Assembly: GCA_046351595.1 (NCBI GenBank)
Contig: JAXLYE010000003.1
Span: 868,001-932,000, forward strand
Length of the DNA: 64,000 bases
Reading direction: 5' to 3'
DNA from: JAXLYE01 sp046351595
GTDB lineage: Bacteria > Myxococcota_A > Polyangia > Palsa-1104 > JAEUJZ01
In this document: positions 29,262 through 38,797 of the stretch, piece by piece
How positions within the stretch are numbered: position 1 is the stretch's first letter
How the letters are laid out: every line of letters begins with the position of its first letter
Notes under the pieces: model-generated
The model's input: the letters and a program-made list of their open reading frames with translations, nothing else
Database searches by the model: none
What the model was told of the DNA's origin: nothing
Translations under genes and position numbers: made by a program

Positions 29262-30353
29262 CTAGCGAGGAACCAGCAGGCTGTGAATGCTCGCTGCGTG
29301 CCACCGCTCCCCACGAGGAGGCCGGTGGCCCTCATGAAGGAGCTGAGCGGCGATCTCTCGTAGCGACCATCCTTCCTGCCTCAGCTCGTAAGCCCTCTGA
29401 GCCGCGCTCGCAGGGTCGGCCCTGTCTCGGTATACAAGTAGGTCTGCCACAGTTGCTGCGTGCCACGCCCTGGCTCGGGGGGGAACCATGCCCTCCTTCC
29501 CCAGCTTGCGGCCGATCTCGCGCAGGCTCAGGCCCTGCGCTCGAAGAGTGCGAGCCCGCTCGGCGGCCTGCGCCTTGTCGCAGACGCACGGCTGGGCGGG
29601 CGTCTTCCTAAAACGCTGCCGAGCATGGTGCCCCTCGCGCTCCAAGATCACGCTGAGGAGGCGCGCACGCCACGGCCCGCCCCGACGAGCCGGAATGCCT
29701 TGCTCGTTGAGCGTGCGGGCGATGGTCAGGAACGGCTGTCCCTCTGCATGCATGCTCGCGATCTGCTTGATGATCTCTTGCTCGGCGGGGACCGGCACCA
29801 ACACCCGCCGCCCCTTATCATCCAACTGGAGAGAGTGCTTGTACCCGTAGGGCGCGACGCCTAGACGGATACCCTGCGCTCGCATGTGCTGCATAGCCTC
29901 GCGCGTCCGTTCGGCGATGAGCTCACGTTCGTACTGCGCATAGTTTGCAAGGTTGAGCATCATCAGCCGGCCAGCCGCAGTATGCGTATTGACCATGCCG
30001 CAGACCGAAATCAGATCGAACTGCTCCTTCGAGAAATACTCTTCTACCAGCAAGCAGAGGTCTTTGACCGAGCGAGTCAGCCGATCCAGCTTGACCACTA
30101 CCAAGGTATTCGCTCGCCCTCGCTTCAAAGCACGGAGCGCCTCATGCAAGCCAGGCCGCTCCATGGTGCCGCCTGAGACTCCCTCATCTGCAAATATCTC
30201 GACGAGCTTGATGCTCATCGCTTTGCAGTATGCCCTGAGCTTATCGCGTTGTGCGTCTAAGCTCACCCCTTCCTGGGCCTGCTCCTGCGTGCTTACACGT
30301 ATGTAACCGACGGCTGTTCTAGGCCTATCCGCATGAAATGTGGGAGGTTTCAT
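29262..30353 (-). CDS. Serine site-specific recombinase
   Basis: 363 aa. Resolvase catalytic domain 14-150 with nucleophile Ser21 in GYIRVSTQEQ, the Arg-rich region VVVKLDRLTRSVKDL and YERELIAERTREAM. The recombinase domain follows (GVAPYGYKHS...IARTLNEQGIPARRGGPW). The C-terminus has two further copies of the same HTH-like motif (GLSLREIGRKLGKEGMVPP; GWSLREIAAQLLHEGHRPP). It is short for a large serine integrase and lacks the Cys zinc ribbon and coiled coil. It would integrate or excise the surrounding element. An AT-rich stretch with TAAAAT lies just upstream. Confidence 0.88.
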   Translation of the reverse strand: MKPPTFHADRPRTAVGYIRVSTQEQAQEGVSLDAQRDKLRAYCKAMSIKLVEIFADEGVSGGTMERPGLHEALRALKRGRANTLVVVKLDRLTRSVKDLCLLVEEYFSKEQFDLISVCGMVNTHTAAGRLMMLNLANYAQYERELIAERTREAMQHMRAQGIRLGVAPYGYKHSLQLDDKGRRVLVPVPAEQEIIKQIASMHAEGQPFLTIARTLNEQGIPARRGGPWRARLLSVILEREGHHARQRFRKTPAQPCVCDKAQAAERARTLRAQGLSLREIGRKLGKEGMVPPRARAWHAATVADLLVYRDRADPASAAQRAYELRQEGWSLREIAAQLLHEGHRPPRGERWHAASIHSLLVPR

Positions 30354-30385
30354 GCGAATCGTCGTATTTTATTTCTTCGTTCCCT

Positions 30386-31549
30386 TCATAGTCTGACCTC
30401 CGCTTGGATGAGCAGCGCGTGCTCGGTGAGGGCCGGGACCTGCGCCGTCAGCGCGCCGAACGGCAGCGTCCCTTCGTAGCTCGCGACCAGGCGCACCAGC
30501 GCCGGCAGCGCGTAGGCAAGGCCGCAGATCGCGCGCAGCTGCACCGCGTCACCCTGGCCGGCGTCGGGCCACAGCACGTCGGCGCGCGCCAGGAGCGAGA
30601 GGCTCACCGGCAGCTCGCCGCGCAGCCACGTCGTCAGGTGCGCGGCGGTGCGGTCGCCGAGGCCGCGGTAGCCGAGCGCCACGGTCCCGAGCGCGCCGGC
30701 GCCGAGCTTCGTGCCGGCGTAGGTGAAGCCGAAGCTGGCGCGCCGATCCGCGGCGCTGCCCGCGCCCAGCGAGCCGTCGCGGAACAGGAAGTGCAACAGG
30801 AAGTCCGGCGCGCGCGAGCGCAGCGGCGCGATGCGCAGCGCCGCGGTCAGGTTCTTGCCGTTGTTCTGCTCGCGCAGCGAAAGGCCCTCGCCGTTGCCGA
30901 CCTGCAGCGCCACCGAGCCGAGCTGCCAGGGCAGGGCCGCCTCGACGGTGGCACCGAGGTCGCCCGGGGTGTACAGGGCGTCGCGCTCAAGGCCGGTGGG
31001 GCCCTGCACGCGGAAGCCCCACGAGACCTCGGCGTACTGCAGCAGCAGATCCGGGACGATGCCGGCGCGCAGCGACAGGTAGTGGCGCCACGGCGTCACC
31101 TCGGCGAAGGCCCACTTCAGGCGCGGCAGGATGGCGTCGCCGTCGACCCCGAAGTATGAGCGGCTGCCCGACGAGCGGATGGTGTCGACCGTCAGGTTCA
31201 CGCCGGCCAGGCTGCGGTACGCGGCCCACGCCGAGGCCTGCACGCGCGACAGCTCGAACTCGTGGAACAGGGCGTCCTGGCGGCTGACCAGGCGGTACGT
31301 CACGAACAGATCCGCCAGGAGCCCGAGCTCGAGCGGACCGACCGGACCGCGCAGCGAGCCGACGCCCATCGACGGAGCCGCGGGCGCGGCGTCAGGCGCG
31401 TAGGGCAGGCCGGTCTCGGGCCGGTAGGGCGTGGCGCTGGCCGTCGCGGCGCCGACCTGCAGCGCGAAGAGGAGCGCGATCGATGCAGGGGAAACGCCGC
31501 GCGGCGCGCGATGCGATCGTGGATCCGGGTCCATCCGAGCTCCTGTCAT
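30386..31549 (-). CDS. Putative outer-membrane beta-barrel protein
   Basis: 387 aa; ATG 31549 overlaps the DUF2252 stop by 4 nt (ATGA), so coupled. Signal peptide near residues 18-38 (SIALLFALQVGAATASA). The mature part alternates polar and hydrophobic residues over about 20 short strands (GLLADLFVTYRLVSR, LSLRAGIVPDLLLQYAEVSWGFR, ALQVGNGEGLSLREQNNGKN), typical of porin-like barrels, with periplasm/lipid-facing aromatic residues. It ends in L, not the usual F. Probably a channel or a surface protein used together with the lipoprotein encoded upstream. Confidence 0.6.
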   Translation of the reverse strand: MTGARMDPDPRSHRAPRGVSPASIALLFALQVGAATASATPYRPETGLPYAPDAAPAAPSMGVGSLRGPVGPLELGLLADLFVTYRLVSRQDALFHEFELSRVQASAWAAYRSLAGVNLTVDTIRSSGSRSYFGVDGDAILPRLKWAFAEVTPWRHYLSLRAGIVPDLLLQYAEVSWGFRVQGPTGLERDALYTPGDLGATVEAALPWQLGSVALQVGNGEGLSLREQNNGKNLTAALRIAPLRSRAPDFLLHFLFRDGSLGAGSAADRRASFGFTYAGTKLGAGALGTVALGYRGLGDRTAAHLTTWLRGELPVSLSLLARADVLWPDAGQGDAVQLRAICGLAYALPALVRLVASYEGTLPFGALTAQVPALTEHALLIQAEVRL

Positions 31550-33006
31550 GGGCGCGCACCGAGCAGCGGACCGCGCAGCGAGAGCGCGCGCTGGAACAGG
31601 ACAAAGTCGCGCCGCAGCCGCTCGTGATCAACGGCCGCGGCCCGCGCGATGGAGCCTGCGAGCTGCGCCTCGTCTCCCTCGGCAGCGAGGGCGCGGGCGA
31701 TGGCCTGGGCGTCGCCGCAGCGCGTGTGCCCGCTGGCCAGGAGGCGGCCGACGTCACGGCCCAGCGTCACCGCGTCCGCGGCCTGGTAGCGGCCCGCGCG
31801 GAAGCGATCGCCGAGCCGCACCACGTCGAGATCGCGCCGCCCGCGCAGCACGCGCCGCACCTGGAACGAGACGCCGCCCGACTGCACGAAGCCGAGATCC
31901 GGCTCGCTGGTGGCGCTGGCGAGCAGGCACCGCGACGAGTAGACCACGCGCGCGGCGTTGTGGAAGGCCGGCGGCTGATCCGGCCTCACGCCGGGCGCGC
32001 CGATCGGCCCGCGGCCGAGCCAGGCGATGGGCTGCGGCGGGTCGCGCTCCTCCTTGAGCTCGAGCAGCCACTCGCGCCCCTCGCCGTCGCCGCGGACCAG
32101 CGCCCAGAAGCGCAGGTTGGGGAACGACGCGATGCCCGTGCCGAAGCGCTGCACCGCGTCGAGCAGCACGAACTGCGCGTCGTCTCCGCGCCCGGCGCGC
32201 CGCGTGTCGCGGTAGGCGGCGAGGAGGCGCACAAGCTCGCTCCGCCACGGCTCCGGCACCTCGAGCTGGCGGTCGTCGCGCAGCAGGATGCGCCCGGTGT
32301 CGGTCGGGCGCGTGTACTCGCTCAGCTCCTCGCGCGACTCGTAGCGCGCGCGCCCGTCGGCTAGAAGGTCGAGCAGGATGCGTCCGGCGGCGCCTTCCTC
32401 CTCGCGCACCGGCGGCAGCGGCTGGCCGAGGCGCGCCTGCTCGACGGACCGCGTATAGCTTGCCGCGAGCTCGCGCGCGGCGTCGCGGCAGACCGCGGCG
32501 TCCAGATCCGCGAGCGACAGCGCGGTGTACAGCGCCAGCGCCGCACGCCGCACGTCCCAGGCGAAGGGCCCGGGCAGGCTGGCGTCGTAGTCGATGCCGT
32601 CGAGCAGCACGCCGGCGTCGTCGCGCGTCGCGCCGAGGTTCTCCAGGTGCGGGTCGCCGTAGAGCACGACCTGCTCGGCGCCGTCGCCGTGCGGCAGCGC
32701 GGCCTGGCCGTCCTGGTAGCGGCTGAGGTCGCGGTAGAAGACCGTCGCGGTGCCGCGCAGGAACGGGTGCAGGCCCGCGGCCATCTCTTGATACTTGCTC
32801 GCGACCAGCGCCGGCCGCGACGCCGCGAGATCGCGATCGGCGTCGACCAGGGTCTGCACGAGTAGCGCCGTGCGCGTGTCCAGCGCCGCGTCACAGCCGC
32901 CGAGCGCCACGCAGCCGAGCAGCGCGGCCAGCCAGCGCGCAGGGCCGCGGCCCCCTTCAGGGGCTCGGCTTACGGCTGCTCGGTTGGCGATCGCGCCCGC
33001 GCGCAT
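31546..33006 (-). CDS. DUF2252-family lipoprotein
   Basis: 486 aa. Signal with lipobox LGGC (WLAALLGCVALGGCDAAL, Cys at about residue 38). The body has the DUF2252 pattern: KYQEMAAGLHPFLRGTATVFY, VVLYGDPHLENLG, GIDYDASLPGPFAWDVRRAALAL, and WLLELKEERDPP; the GDPHLENLG and D-Y-D segments correspond to kinase-like catalytic/metal motifs of the family (family knowledge). Most relatives are cytosolic, so export as a lipoprotein is unusual. Coupled to the outer-membrane protein downstream. A small palindrome CAACA-AAA-TGTTG (33061-33073) lies upstream. Confidence 0.8.
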   Translation of the reverse strand: MRAGAIANRAAVSRAPEGGRGPARWLAALLGCVALGGCDAALDTRTALLVQTLVDADRDLAASRPALVASKYQEMAAGLHPFLRGTATVFYRDLSRYQDGQAALPHGDGAEQVVLYGDPHLENLGATRDDAGVLLDGIDYDASLPGPFAWDVRRAALALYTALSLADLDAAVCRDAARELAASYTRSVEQARLGQPLPPVREEEGAAGRILLDLLADGRARYESREELSEYTRPTDTGRILLRDDRQLEVPEPWRSELVRLLAAYRDTRRAGRGDDAQFVLLDAVQRFGTGIASFPNLRFWALVRGDGEGREWLLELKEERDPPQPIAWLGRGPIGAPGVRPDQPPAFHNAARVVYSSRCLLASATSEPDLGFVQSGGVSFQVRRVLRGRRDLDVVRLGDRFRAGRYQAADAVTLGRDVGRLLASGHTRCGDAQAIARALAAEGDEAQLAGSIARAAAVDHERLRRDFVLFQRALSLRGPLLGARP

Positions 33007-33138
33007 ACGCGCTAGCTATATCGCAGAGCCGACCGCGCGAGCACCGCCGTCGAGCCTAGACAACAAAATGTTGCACGTTCGACACGCAGCCGACGCACAG
33101 GCCCGGCACGCGGGGTGCTGTGGCGGCTCGAGCGCGGG

Positions 33139-34143
33139 TCAGCGGTGCGTCTCGTGCGGGGCGCAGCCGGCGCGCTCGATCTGGACCGTGATGTGGCCGA
33201 TGCCGAAGTCGGCCTGCGCCCGGGCGCGCAGCGCGCGGCCGACCTCGTCGAAGTCCGCGCCGTCGGCGAGCACCGCGTGCAGGCTCGCGGCGTTCATGGC
33301 CGAGGTCAGCGTCCAGATGTGCAGGTCGTGGATCGCGACGACACCGGGCACGCGGCCGAGGATCGCGCGCACCTCCTCGACATCGATGCCCGGCGGCGTG
33401 CCCTCGAGCAGGATGTGCACGGCCTCGGTCAGCAGCCGCCACGTCCGCGGCACGATGAACAGCCCGATCGCGGCCGAGATCAGCGGGTCCGCGTAGTACC
33501 AGCCGGTCTTCCACATGATCGCGGCCGCGGCGATCACCCCGAGCGACGCGAGCGCGTCCGAGAGCAGCTCGTAGTACGCGCCCTTGAGGTTGAGGCTCGC
33601 CTGTGAGCCGCTGCGCAGCACGACGAGCCCCGCCAGGTTGACCGCGAGCCCGAGCACCGCGACGAACAGCACCGGTCCGCTGTTGATCACCGGCGGCGCG
33701 CGGAGGCGGCGGTACGCCTCCCACAGCACGAAGCCCGACAAGAGGAGCAGCACGACCGCGTTGGCCAGGGCCGCCAGGATCTCGGCACGGTGGAAGCCGT
33801 AGGTCCGCTGCGGGGTCGGCGGGCGCTCGCCGAACCAGACCGCGAGCAGCGCCAGCCCCACGCCCGCGGCGTCGGTCAGCATGTGCCCGGCGTCGGCGAG
33901 CAGCGCCAGGCTGCCGGTCCACAGGCCCGCGATCACCTCGGTGAGCATGAGCACGGTCGTCAGCGCGAGCACGACGAGGAGCCGCCCTTTGTGCTGCGCC
34001 GCGATGGACCGACTCGGCCGGTGGTCGTGCCCGTGCCCGTGATGATCGTGGCCGTGATCGTGGCCGTGATCGTGGCAAGGGCCGTCGTCCGGCGCGTGCC
34101 CGGGCGAGGGCGATCCGGGGTCGCGGTCCTGCGCCGTGCTCAT
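33139..34143 (-). CDS. Cation diffusion facilitator (Zn/Co/Cd exporter)
   Basis: 334 aa from ATG 34143. His-rich N-terminal tail (PCHDHGHDHGHDHHGHGHDH) for metal capture, six TM helices, metal site motifs LLADAGHMLTDA (TM2) and LKGAYYELLSDALASLGV (TM5; usual HxxxD appears here as YxxxxxD with YELLSD), and the cytosolic C-terminal domain IHDLHIWTLTSAMNAASLHAVL. Exports divalent metals by proton antiport. It follows the CotH gene by 71 nt on the same strand; no MerR or ArsR regulator is nearby. Confidence 0.9.
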   Translation of the reverse strand: MSTAQDRDPGSPSPGHAPDDGPCHDHGHDHGHDHHGHGHDHRPSRSIAAQHKGRLLVVLALTTVLMLTEVIAGLWTGSLALLADAGHMLTDAAGVGLALLAVWFGERPPTPQRTYGFHRAEILAALANAVVLLLLSGFVLWEAYRRLRAPPVINSGPVLFVAVLGLAVNLAGLVVLRSGSQASLNLKGAYYELLSDALASLGVIAAAAIMWKTGWYYADPLISAAIGLFIVPRTWRLLTEAVHILLEGTPPGIDVEEVRAILGRVPGVVAIHDLHIWTLTSAMNAASLHAVLADGADFDEVGRALRARAQADFGIGHITVQIERAGCAPHETHR

Positions 34144-34214
34144 TGGATTCCAGAGCCTCTTAGACACAGCTTGGGGCCGCGCAGGCGGCGAGGCAAGGTT
34201 CGGAGCGCGGGCTG

Positions 34215-36341
34215 CTACTTGGCGCGGTAGGCGGCGAGCTTGCTGACGAGGAAGGCGCGCTGCGTATCGTACGCGCTCACGAGCGCATCGGTGCGCGTGG
34301 ACAGCACGCTGCGCGCCACCGCGCAGTCGGCGGCCCCGGCGTTGTACTTCAGGAGCTCGACCATCGCGGCGCAGACCGCGGGCACGGTCAGCATCGACTG
34401 CAGCGTATTGCGGGTCTGGGTCAGCGTATTGACGAACCGCTCGCGCGACAGCGAGCCGTTCATCGCCGCCTCGAGCTGGTTGGCGAAGATCGCGTACACC
34501 TTGGCATCGGCCAGGATCTTCCGGTCGAGCATTCCCTCGGCGCAGTAGGACAGCTGGTTCGGATCCGGGTAGGCGTTGGCGCCGTTGCTGTGGCAGGTCG
34601 TGAAGCCCTCGGGGTCCCAGGCCATGATGCTGTACATCTCGTTGGCCCCGCCCTTGCCGTCCGCCTGCTGGCTGCCGATGAAGAAGACCTCGTCGATGTA
34701 GTCGCCGGAGCGCAGGATCGACTCGCTGGCGAGCCAGCGCAGGTACTGATCGAGATCCAGGTTGCTGCGCAGCGCCGTGACCAGCGCGTCGCCGGTGAGC
34801 GGCGCGATCTGCGTCCGGAACGCGGCGTACCGGCTGAGCGGCGCCGCGAGATCGCCGGTGTCCGAGTACTCGACCTCGTAGAAATCGTTGCCGCCCGAGG
34901 GATAGCCGCGGCGCAGCACCGAGCTCACGCGCGCGCTGTCGCGCACCAGCTCCTCGCGCGTCTTCTCGAGCAGCATGTAGATTCCCTTGGTCTGGCCGTC
35001 GATGACCAGCTCGATGAAGCGGCGCTTGATGCGGAACAGATCGTCGTTGAAGAGCTCGAAGATCGTCGGCGCGTAGACATACGCCGGGTCGTCGCACATC
35101 GACACCAGCAGGAACTCGTCGGTCGCGGAGTCGGGCAGGAGGTAGCGCGCGGCGCCCGGCAGCTGCAGCGTATAGCTCTTGCGCGCGCACGACAGCGAGC
35201 TCTGGCCGTGCAGGTGCGCGGTGCCCAGGATCATCGACTGCCCCGGCGCCAGGCGCACCTGCACCTCGAAGTCGCTGCGCGCCAGCGCGTCGTTGAAGGT
35301 GCCGCTCTGGGTGGCGCGGATGCGCGCGTCGTAGGCGGCGCGCTGCACCTCGTTGAATACGAACTCGATGCGCGGCGAGTATGCGCGCCGCGCCGAGTCG
35401 ATGGACTCGAGGTTGCAGGCCAGGCCCACCTCCTCGGGCAGCGTCGCCGGCATCGTTGCGGACAGCTCGCCCGCCATGTCGCGGATCGACAGCCGGGCCT
35501 TGAACTTCGCGTCGGCGCTGCAGGCCGCGACCTTGTAGAACGCGTTCTTTCGCACGTCCTCCAGGGTCGCCGCCGCGGACGCGAGGCCGGCGGCGTCCGG
35601 CGTGACCGCGAGGACGAGCGCGCCGGTGAAGGCGGTGTAGATGCTCTTGGGATCCGGGGACAGGACGATCAGCGCGCGCAGGACGTCCGGGCCCTCGCCG
35701 CCGACCTCCTGCACGTCGCTGACCACCGGGCCGATCGCCTGCACCGACGGCAGCGGCGACGGATCGCCGTCGATGCCCTGCTTGTAGCGCTCCAGCGACT
35801 CGGTGAGCTTGCCCCGATCGAGCAGGAAGTTGGCGAACAGCTGCACCGCGGCGCCGTGCCGGTACAGCGCGATGCGCTCCTCGGCGGGCCGCTTGGCGAC
35901 GAAGTCGAGGATGTCGCGGGCCAGGCCCGCGCGCGCGGTCGCGTCGAGCGTCGGCGGCAGCAGCAGCGCGGTGTACCCCGGCCGCAGCGACGTCTTGGTG
36001 ACCTTGGTGCCCAGCGACAGCCCGGCCGGCGGCTCGACGACGATGCGCGACGACAGATCCTGCGCGAAGGGCGCGCCGGTCGCCTGGTTCAGCACGCCCA
36101 GCGTGAGCTCGCGGCCGCCGCCGGGCCAGCGCGCGGTCCGCAGCAGCAGCAGGCTCGCGGTGTCCGTCTGGGCCGGCGTCTCGACGTTGGTGTCCGAGAT
36201 CAGGGTGCTGTCCGATGAGCACGCGGCCGAAGACGCTGCCCAGCACGCTGCGAGCAGCAGCAGCAGCGGACCGGCCGGCGCAGGGCGCGGACCAGAGGGA
36301 TTCCTACCGTCGAGGAGGGCGCGGAGAAAACGTCGTGGCAT
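34215..36341 (-). CDS. CotH-type protein kinase lipoprotein
   Basis: 708 aa. Lipobox SAAC (WAASSAACSSD). After about 330 residues of N-terminal region come CotH features: LHGQSSLSCARKSYTLQL, DEFLLVSMCDDPAYV, FIELVIDGQTKGIYMLLEKT, and EMYSIMAWDPEGF, the Fam20C-like atypical kinase fold. CotH kinases phosphorylate secreted or coat proteins; surface display here suggests an extracellular substrate. Its length is at the upper end of the family because of the N-terminal domain. Same strand as the CDF gene. Confidence 0.85.
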   Translation of the reverse strand: MPRRFLRALLDGRNPSGPRPAPAGPLLLLLAACWAASSAACSSDSTLISDTNVETPAQTDTASLLLLRTARWPGGGRELTLGVLNQATGAPFAQDLSSRIVVEPPAGLSLGTKVTKTSLRPGYTALLLPPTLDATARAGLARDILDFVAKRPAEERIALYRHGAAVQLFANFLLDRGKLTESLERYKQGIDGDPSPLPSVQAIGPVVSDVQEVGGEGPDVLRALIVLSPDPKSIYTAFTGALVLAVTPDAAGLASAAATLEDVRKNAFYKVAACSADAKFKARLSIRDMAGELSATMPATLPEEVGLACNLESIDSARRAYSPRIEFVFNEVQRAAYDARIRATQSGTFNDALARSDFEVQVRLAPGQSMILGTAHLHGQSSLSCARKSYTLQLPGAARYLLPDSATDEFLLVSMCDDPAYVYAPTIFELFNDDLFRIKRRFIELVIDGQTKGIYMLLEKTREELVRDSARVSSVLRRGYPSGGNDFYEVEYSDTGDLAAPLSRYAAFRTQIAPLTGDALVTALRSNLDLDQYLRWLASESILRSGDYIDEVFFIGSQQADGKGGANEMYSIMAWDPEGFTTCHSNGANAYPDPNQLSYCAEGMLDRKILADAKVYAIFANQLEAAMNGSLSRERFVNTLTQTRNTLQSMLTVPAVCAAMVELLKYNAGAADCAVARSVLSTRTDALVSAYDTQRAFLVSKLAAYRAK

Positions 36342-36350
36342 GTTCTTGCC

Positions 36351-36998
<648 letters not shown>

Positions 36999-37250
36999 GC
37001 TCTCGAGGCGGCGGCGGGTTCCGCTGTTCCCGCGGAGCCGGAAAGTACCGGCGGAATCAGGGGCTGCGCGGCGGAACGATTCCGAGCTGCGCGGGCGCGC
37101 CGGGGCGAGCTCGTGACGGCCCGTTACCCAACGGTAATGCGCCGCCCGGCGCCGGGGCCGCGCTGCCGTCGGAGGCGCGCCACGCTACCGCGGGCACACC
37201 GCTTGCTTCGACTCGGCGCCTGGAACCACAACTTCTGACCGAGGTGTCCC

Positions 37251-37538
37251 TTGTCCGCCACGCCCCACAGCACCGAGATCCTGTCCATCGACGGCGCGCA
37301 GCTGGTCAGCGAGATCAAGCGCATCCTGCACGAAGGCAACGTCCGCCGCATCCGCATCAAGCAGGCCGGGCACACGCTGCTCGAGGTGCCGCTCACCGTC
37401 GGGGTGGTCGGCGTCGTTTTGGCGCCGGTGCTGGCCGCGATCGGGGCGCTGGCCGCGCTCATCACCGAGTGCTCGATCGAGATCGAGCGGGTCGAGCCGC
37501 CTGGTCCGCCGCCTCCATCGGGCCCGCCCGCGGCCTGA
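37251..37538 (+). CDS. DUF4342 protein
   Basis: 95 aa from TTG 37251 with GAGG 6-7 nt upstream. Sequence matches DUF4342 over its full length: LVSEIKRILHEGNVRRIRIK, TLLEVPLTVGVVGVVLAP and AIGALAALITECSIEIER. This small protein has a UBA/EF-Ts-like helical start and one hydrophobic helix pair, suggesting membrane attachment. Function is not established. It starts the operon with the flavodoxin/TM gene 31 nt downstream. Confidence 0.78.
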   Translation: MSATPHSTEILSIDGAQLVSEIKRILHEGNVRRIRIKQAGHTLLEVPLTVGVVGVVLAPVLAAIGALAALITECSIEIERVEPPGPPPPSGPPAA

Positions 37539-37569
37539 GCGACCTTTTCCGCGAGCGCAAGGAGTGAGT

Positions 37570-38547
37570 ATGCGCGTCCTCGTCACGTTCGGATCCAACC
37601 GCGGCGGCACCCAGGGACTGGCCGAGACCGTCGCCGAAGAGCTGCGCGCGGCCGGCCACCACGTCGACGTCCTGCCCGCCAGCCTGCCCGGTGGTCCCGA
37701 CGAGCTCACCGCCTGGGACGCGGTGATCGTCGGCGGCGCGCTGTACGCCGGCCGCTGGCAGCGCCACGCGCGTCGCTTCGTGCAGCGCCACGACGACGAG
37801 CTCACGCAGCTGCCGGTGTGGTTCTTCTCCAGCGGGCCGCTCGACGACTCTGCCGAGCGCGCCGAGCTGCCGCCGACCGCGCAGGTGCGCCGCCTGATGG
37901 AGCGCATCGGCGCGCGCGGCCACGCCACCTTCGGCGGTCGGCTGTCACCCGAGGCGCAGGGCTTCATCGCGCACGCCATGGTGAAGCAGGGGCGGGCCGG
38001 CGACTGGCGCGACCCGGAGCACGTCCGGACGTGGGCGCGCGGCATCGGCCAGGAGCTCGCGCAGCTGCCGGCGCGGGCGAGCGCGGCGCCGGCCCCTTCG
38101 GGCCGCGGGCGGCGCCTGGTGCGCGGCGCGCTGAGCGCCCTGTGCAGCTTCACCGGTGTCACCGCGCTCGTCGGTGGCGCGCAGCTGATCGGCTGGCCCG
38201 ACGGCTCCGCGCCCGGTATGAACGCCCCGCTGGCGCTGCTCCGCCACTCGCCGTTCCACAGCTTCCTCGTGCCGGGCCTGCTCCTGTTCTTCCTGGTCGG
38301 CCTGCTCAACATGGTGGCGGCGCTGCTGACGCTGCGGCGCCACCGTCTCGGCGAGGTCCTGGCGTTCGCCGGCGGCGCCTCGACCACGATCTGGATCATC
38401 GTCGAGCGGCTGCTGCTGCGCGAGAGCAGCTTCCTGCAGCTGCTCTACCTGGGCCTCGGCCTCGTCACTCTGGCCGCGTCGCTGTGGCTGTGGCAGAAGC
38501 GGCACGCGGCCGTCCGCAGCCACCGGGCCGCGGCGGCGGCGACCTAG
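37570..38547 (+). CDS. Flavodoxin-domain (HemG-like) protein with C-terminal membrane domain
   Basis: 325 aa from ATG 37570 with AAGGAG 5 nt upstream. Residues 1-165 are a flavodoxin_5/HemG-like domain: VLVTFGSNRGGTQGLAETVA (FMN phosphate loop), WDAVIVGGALYAGRW and WFFSSGPL. Residues 185-315 contain about four TM helices (SALCSFTGVTALVGGAQLIG; FLVPGLLLFFLVGLLNMVAA). Known HemG relatives oxidise protoporphyrinogen IX using quinone; the membrane domain here could pass electrons or be a separate DoxX-like unit. The fusion is not one I can name. Confidence 0.75.
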   Translation: MRVLVTFGSNRGGTQGLAETVAEELRAAGHHVDVLPASLPGGPDELTAWDAVIVGGALYAGRWQRHARRFVQRHDDELTQLPVWFFSSGPLDDSAERAELPPTAQVRRLMERIGARGHATFGGRLSPEAQGFIAHAMVKQGRAGDWRDPEHVRTWARGIGQELAQLPARASAAPAPSGRGRRLVRGALSALCSFTGVTALVGGAQLIGWPDGSAPGMNAPLALLRHSPFHSFLVPGLLLFFLVGLLNMVAALLTLRRHRLGEVLAFAGGASTTIWIIVERLLLRESSFLQLLYLGLGLVTLAASLWLWQKRHAAVRSHRAAAAAT

Positions 38548-38797
38548 CTGGTAACGCCGCGCAGTCCGCCCCGCCTCTCGAACCGTTGCTGCCGCCTTCC
38601 GCGGCCGCGACCGCGACCGCTTTCCCGACGGGCCCGGCGCGACCGGCTGTCTCCGGCTGACTGTCCGCCCGCGCCGCGCCGAAGCTGCGCTCCGGGCTCC
38701 GCCGCGCGCGGAAGGCTCTGGGCACGGCTCCCGGCGGCGCCGATTGTCGCGAGCATGCCGACGGTGTACGGTCCGTCCGAGGCGCGCTCCGGACTCG

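Larger units (their letters stand above)
24980..30385. mobile_element. Putative integrated element (recombinase, partition genes, MazG cargo)
   Basis: Evidence: a serine recombinase at the right end; ParA plus RHH partition genes that are plasmid-like; several small genes without chromosomal neighbours; and a sharp rise in A+T between about 25040 and 26100. Both flanks are ordinary GC-rich lipoprotein or outer-membrane genes. I could not find attachment repeats, which for serine recombinases can share only a 2-bp core, so the limits are estimates. Confidence 0.55.

Noticed and set aside
24980..30400. Direct-repeat attachment sites of the mobile element
   Set aside because: I compared both flanks by eye and found no convincing shared core longer than a few bases.
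38548..38797. Possible gene between the flavodoxin/TM gene and pabAB
   Set aside because: Frames on both strands are short and low-complexity; nothing supports coding.
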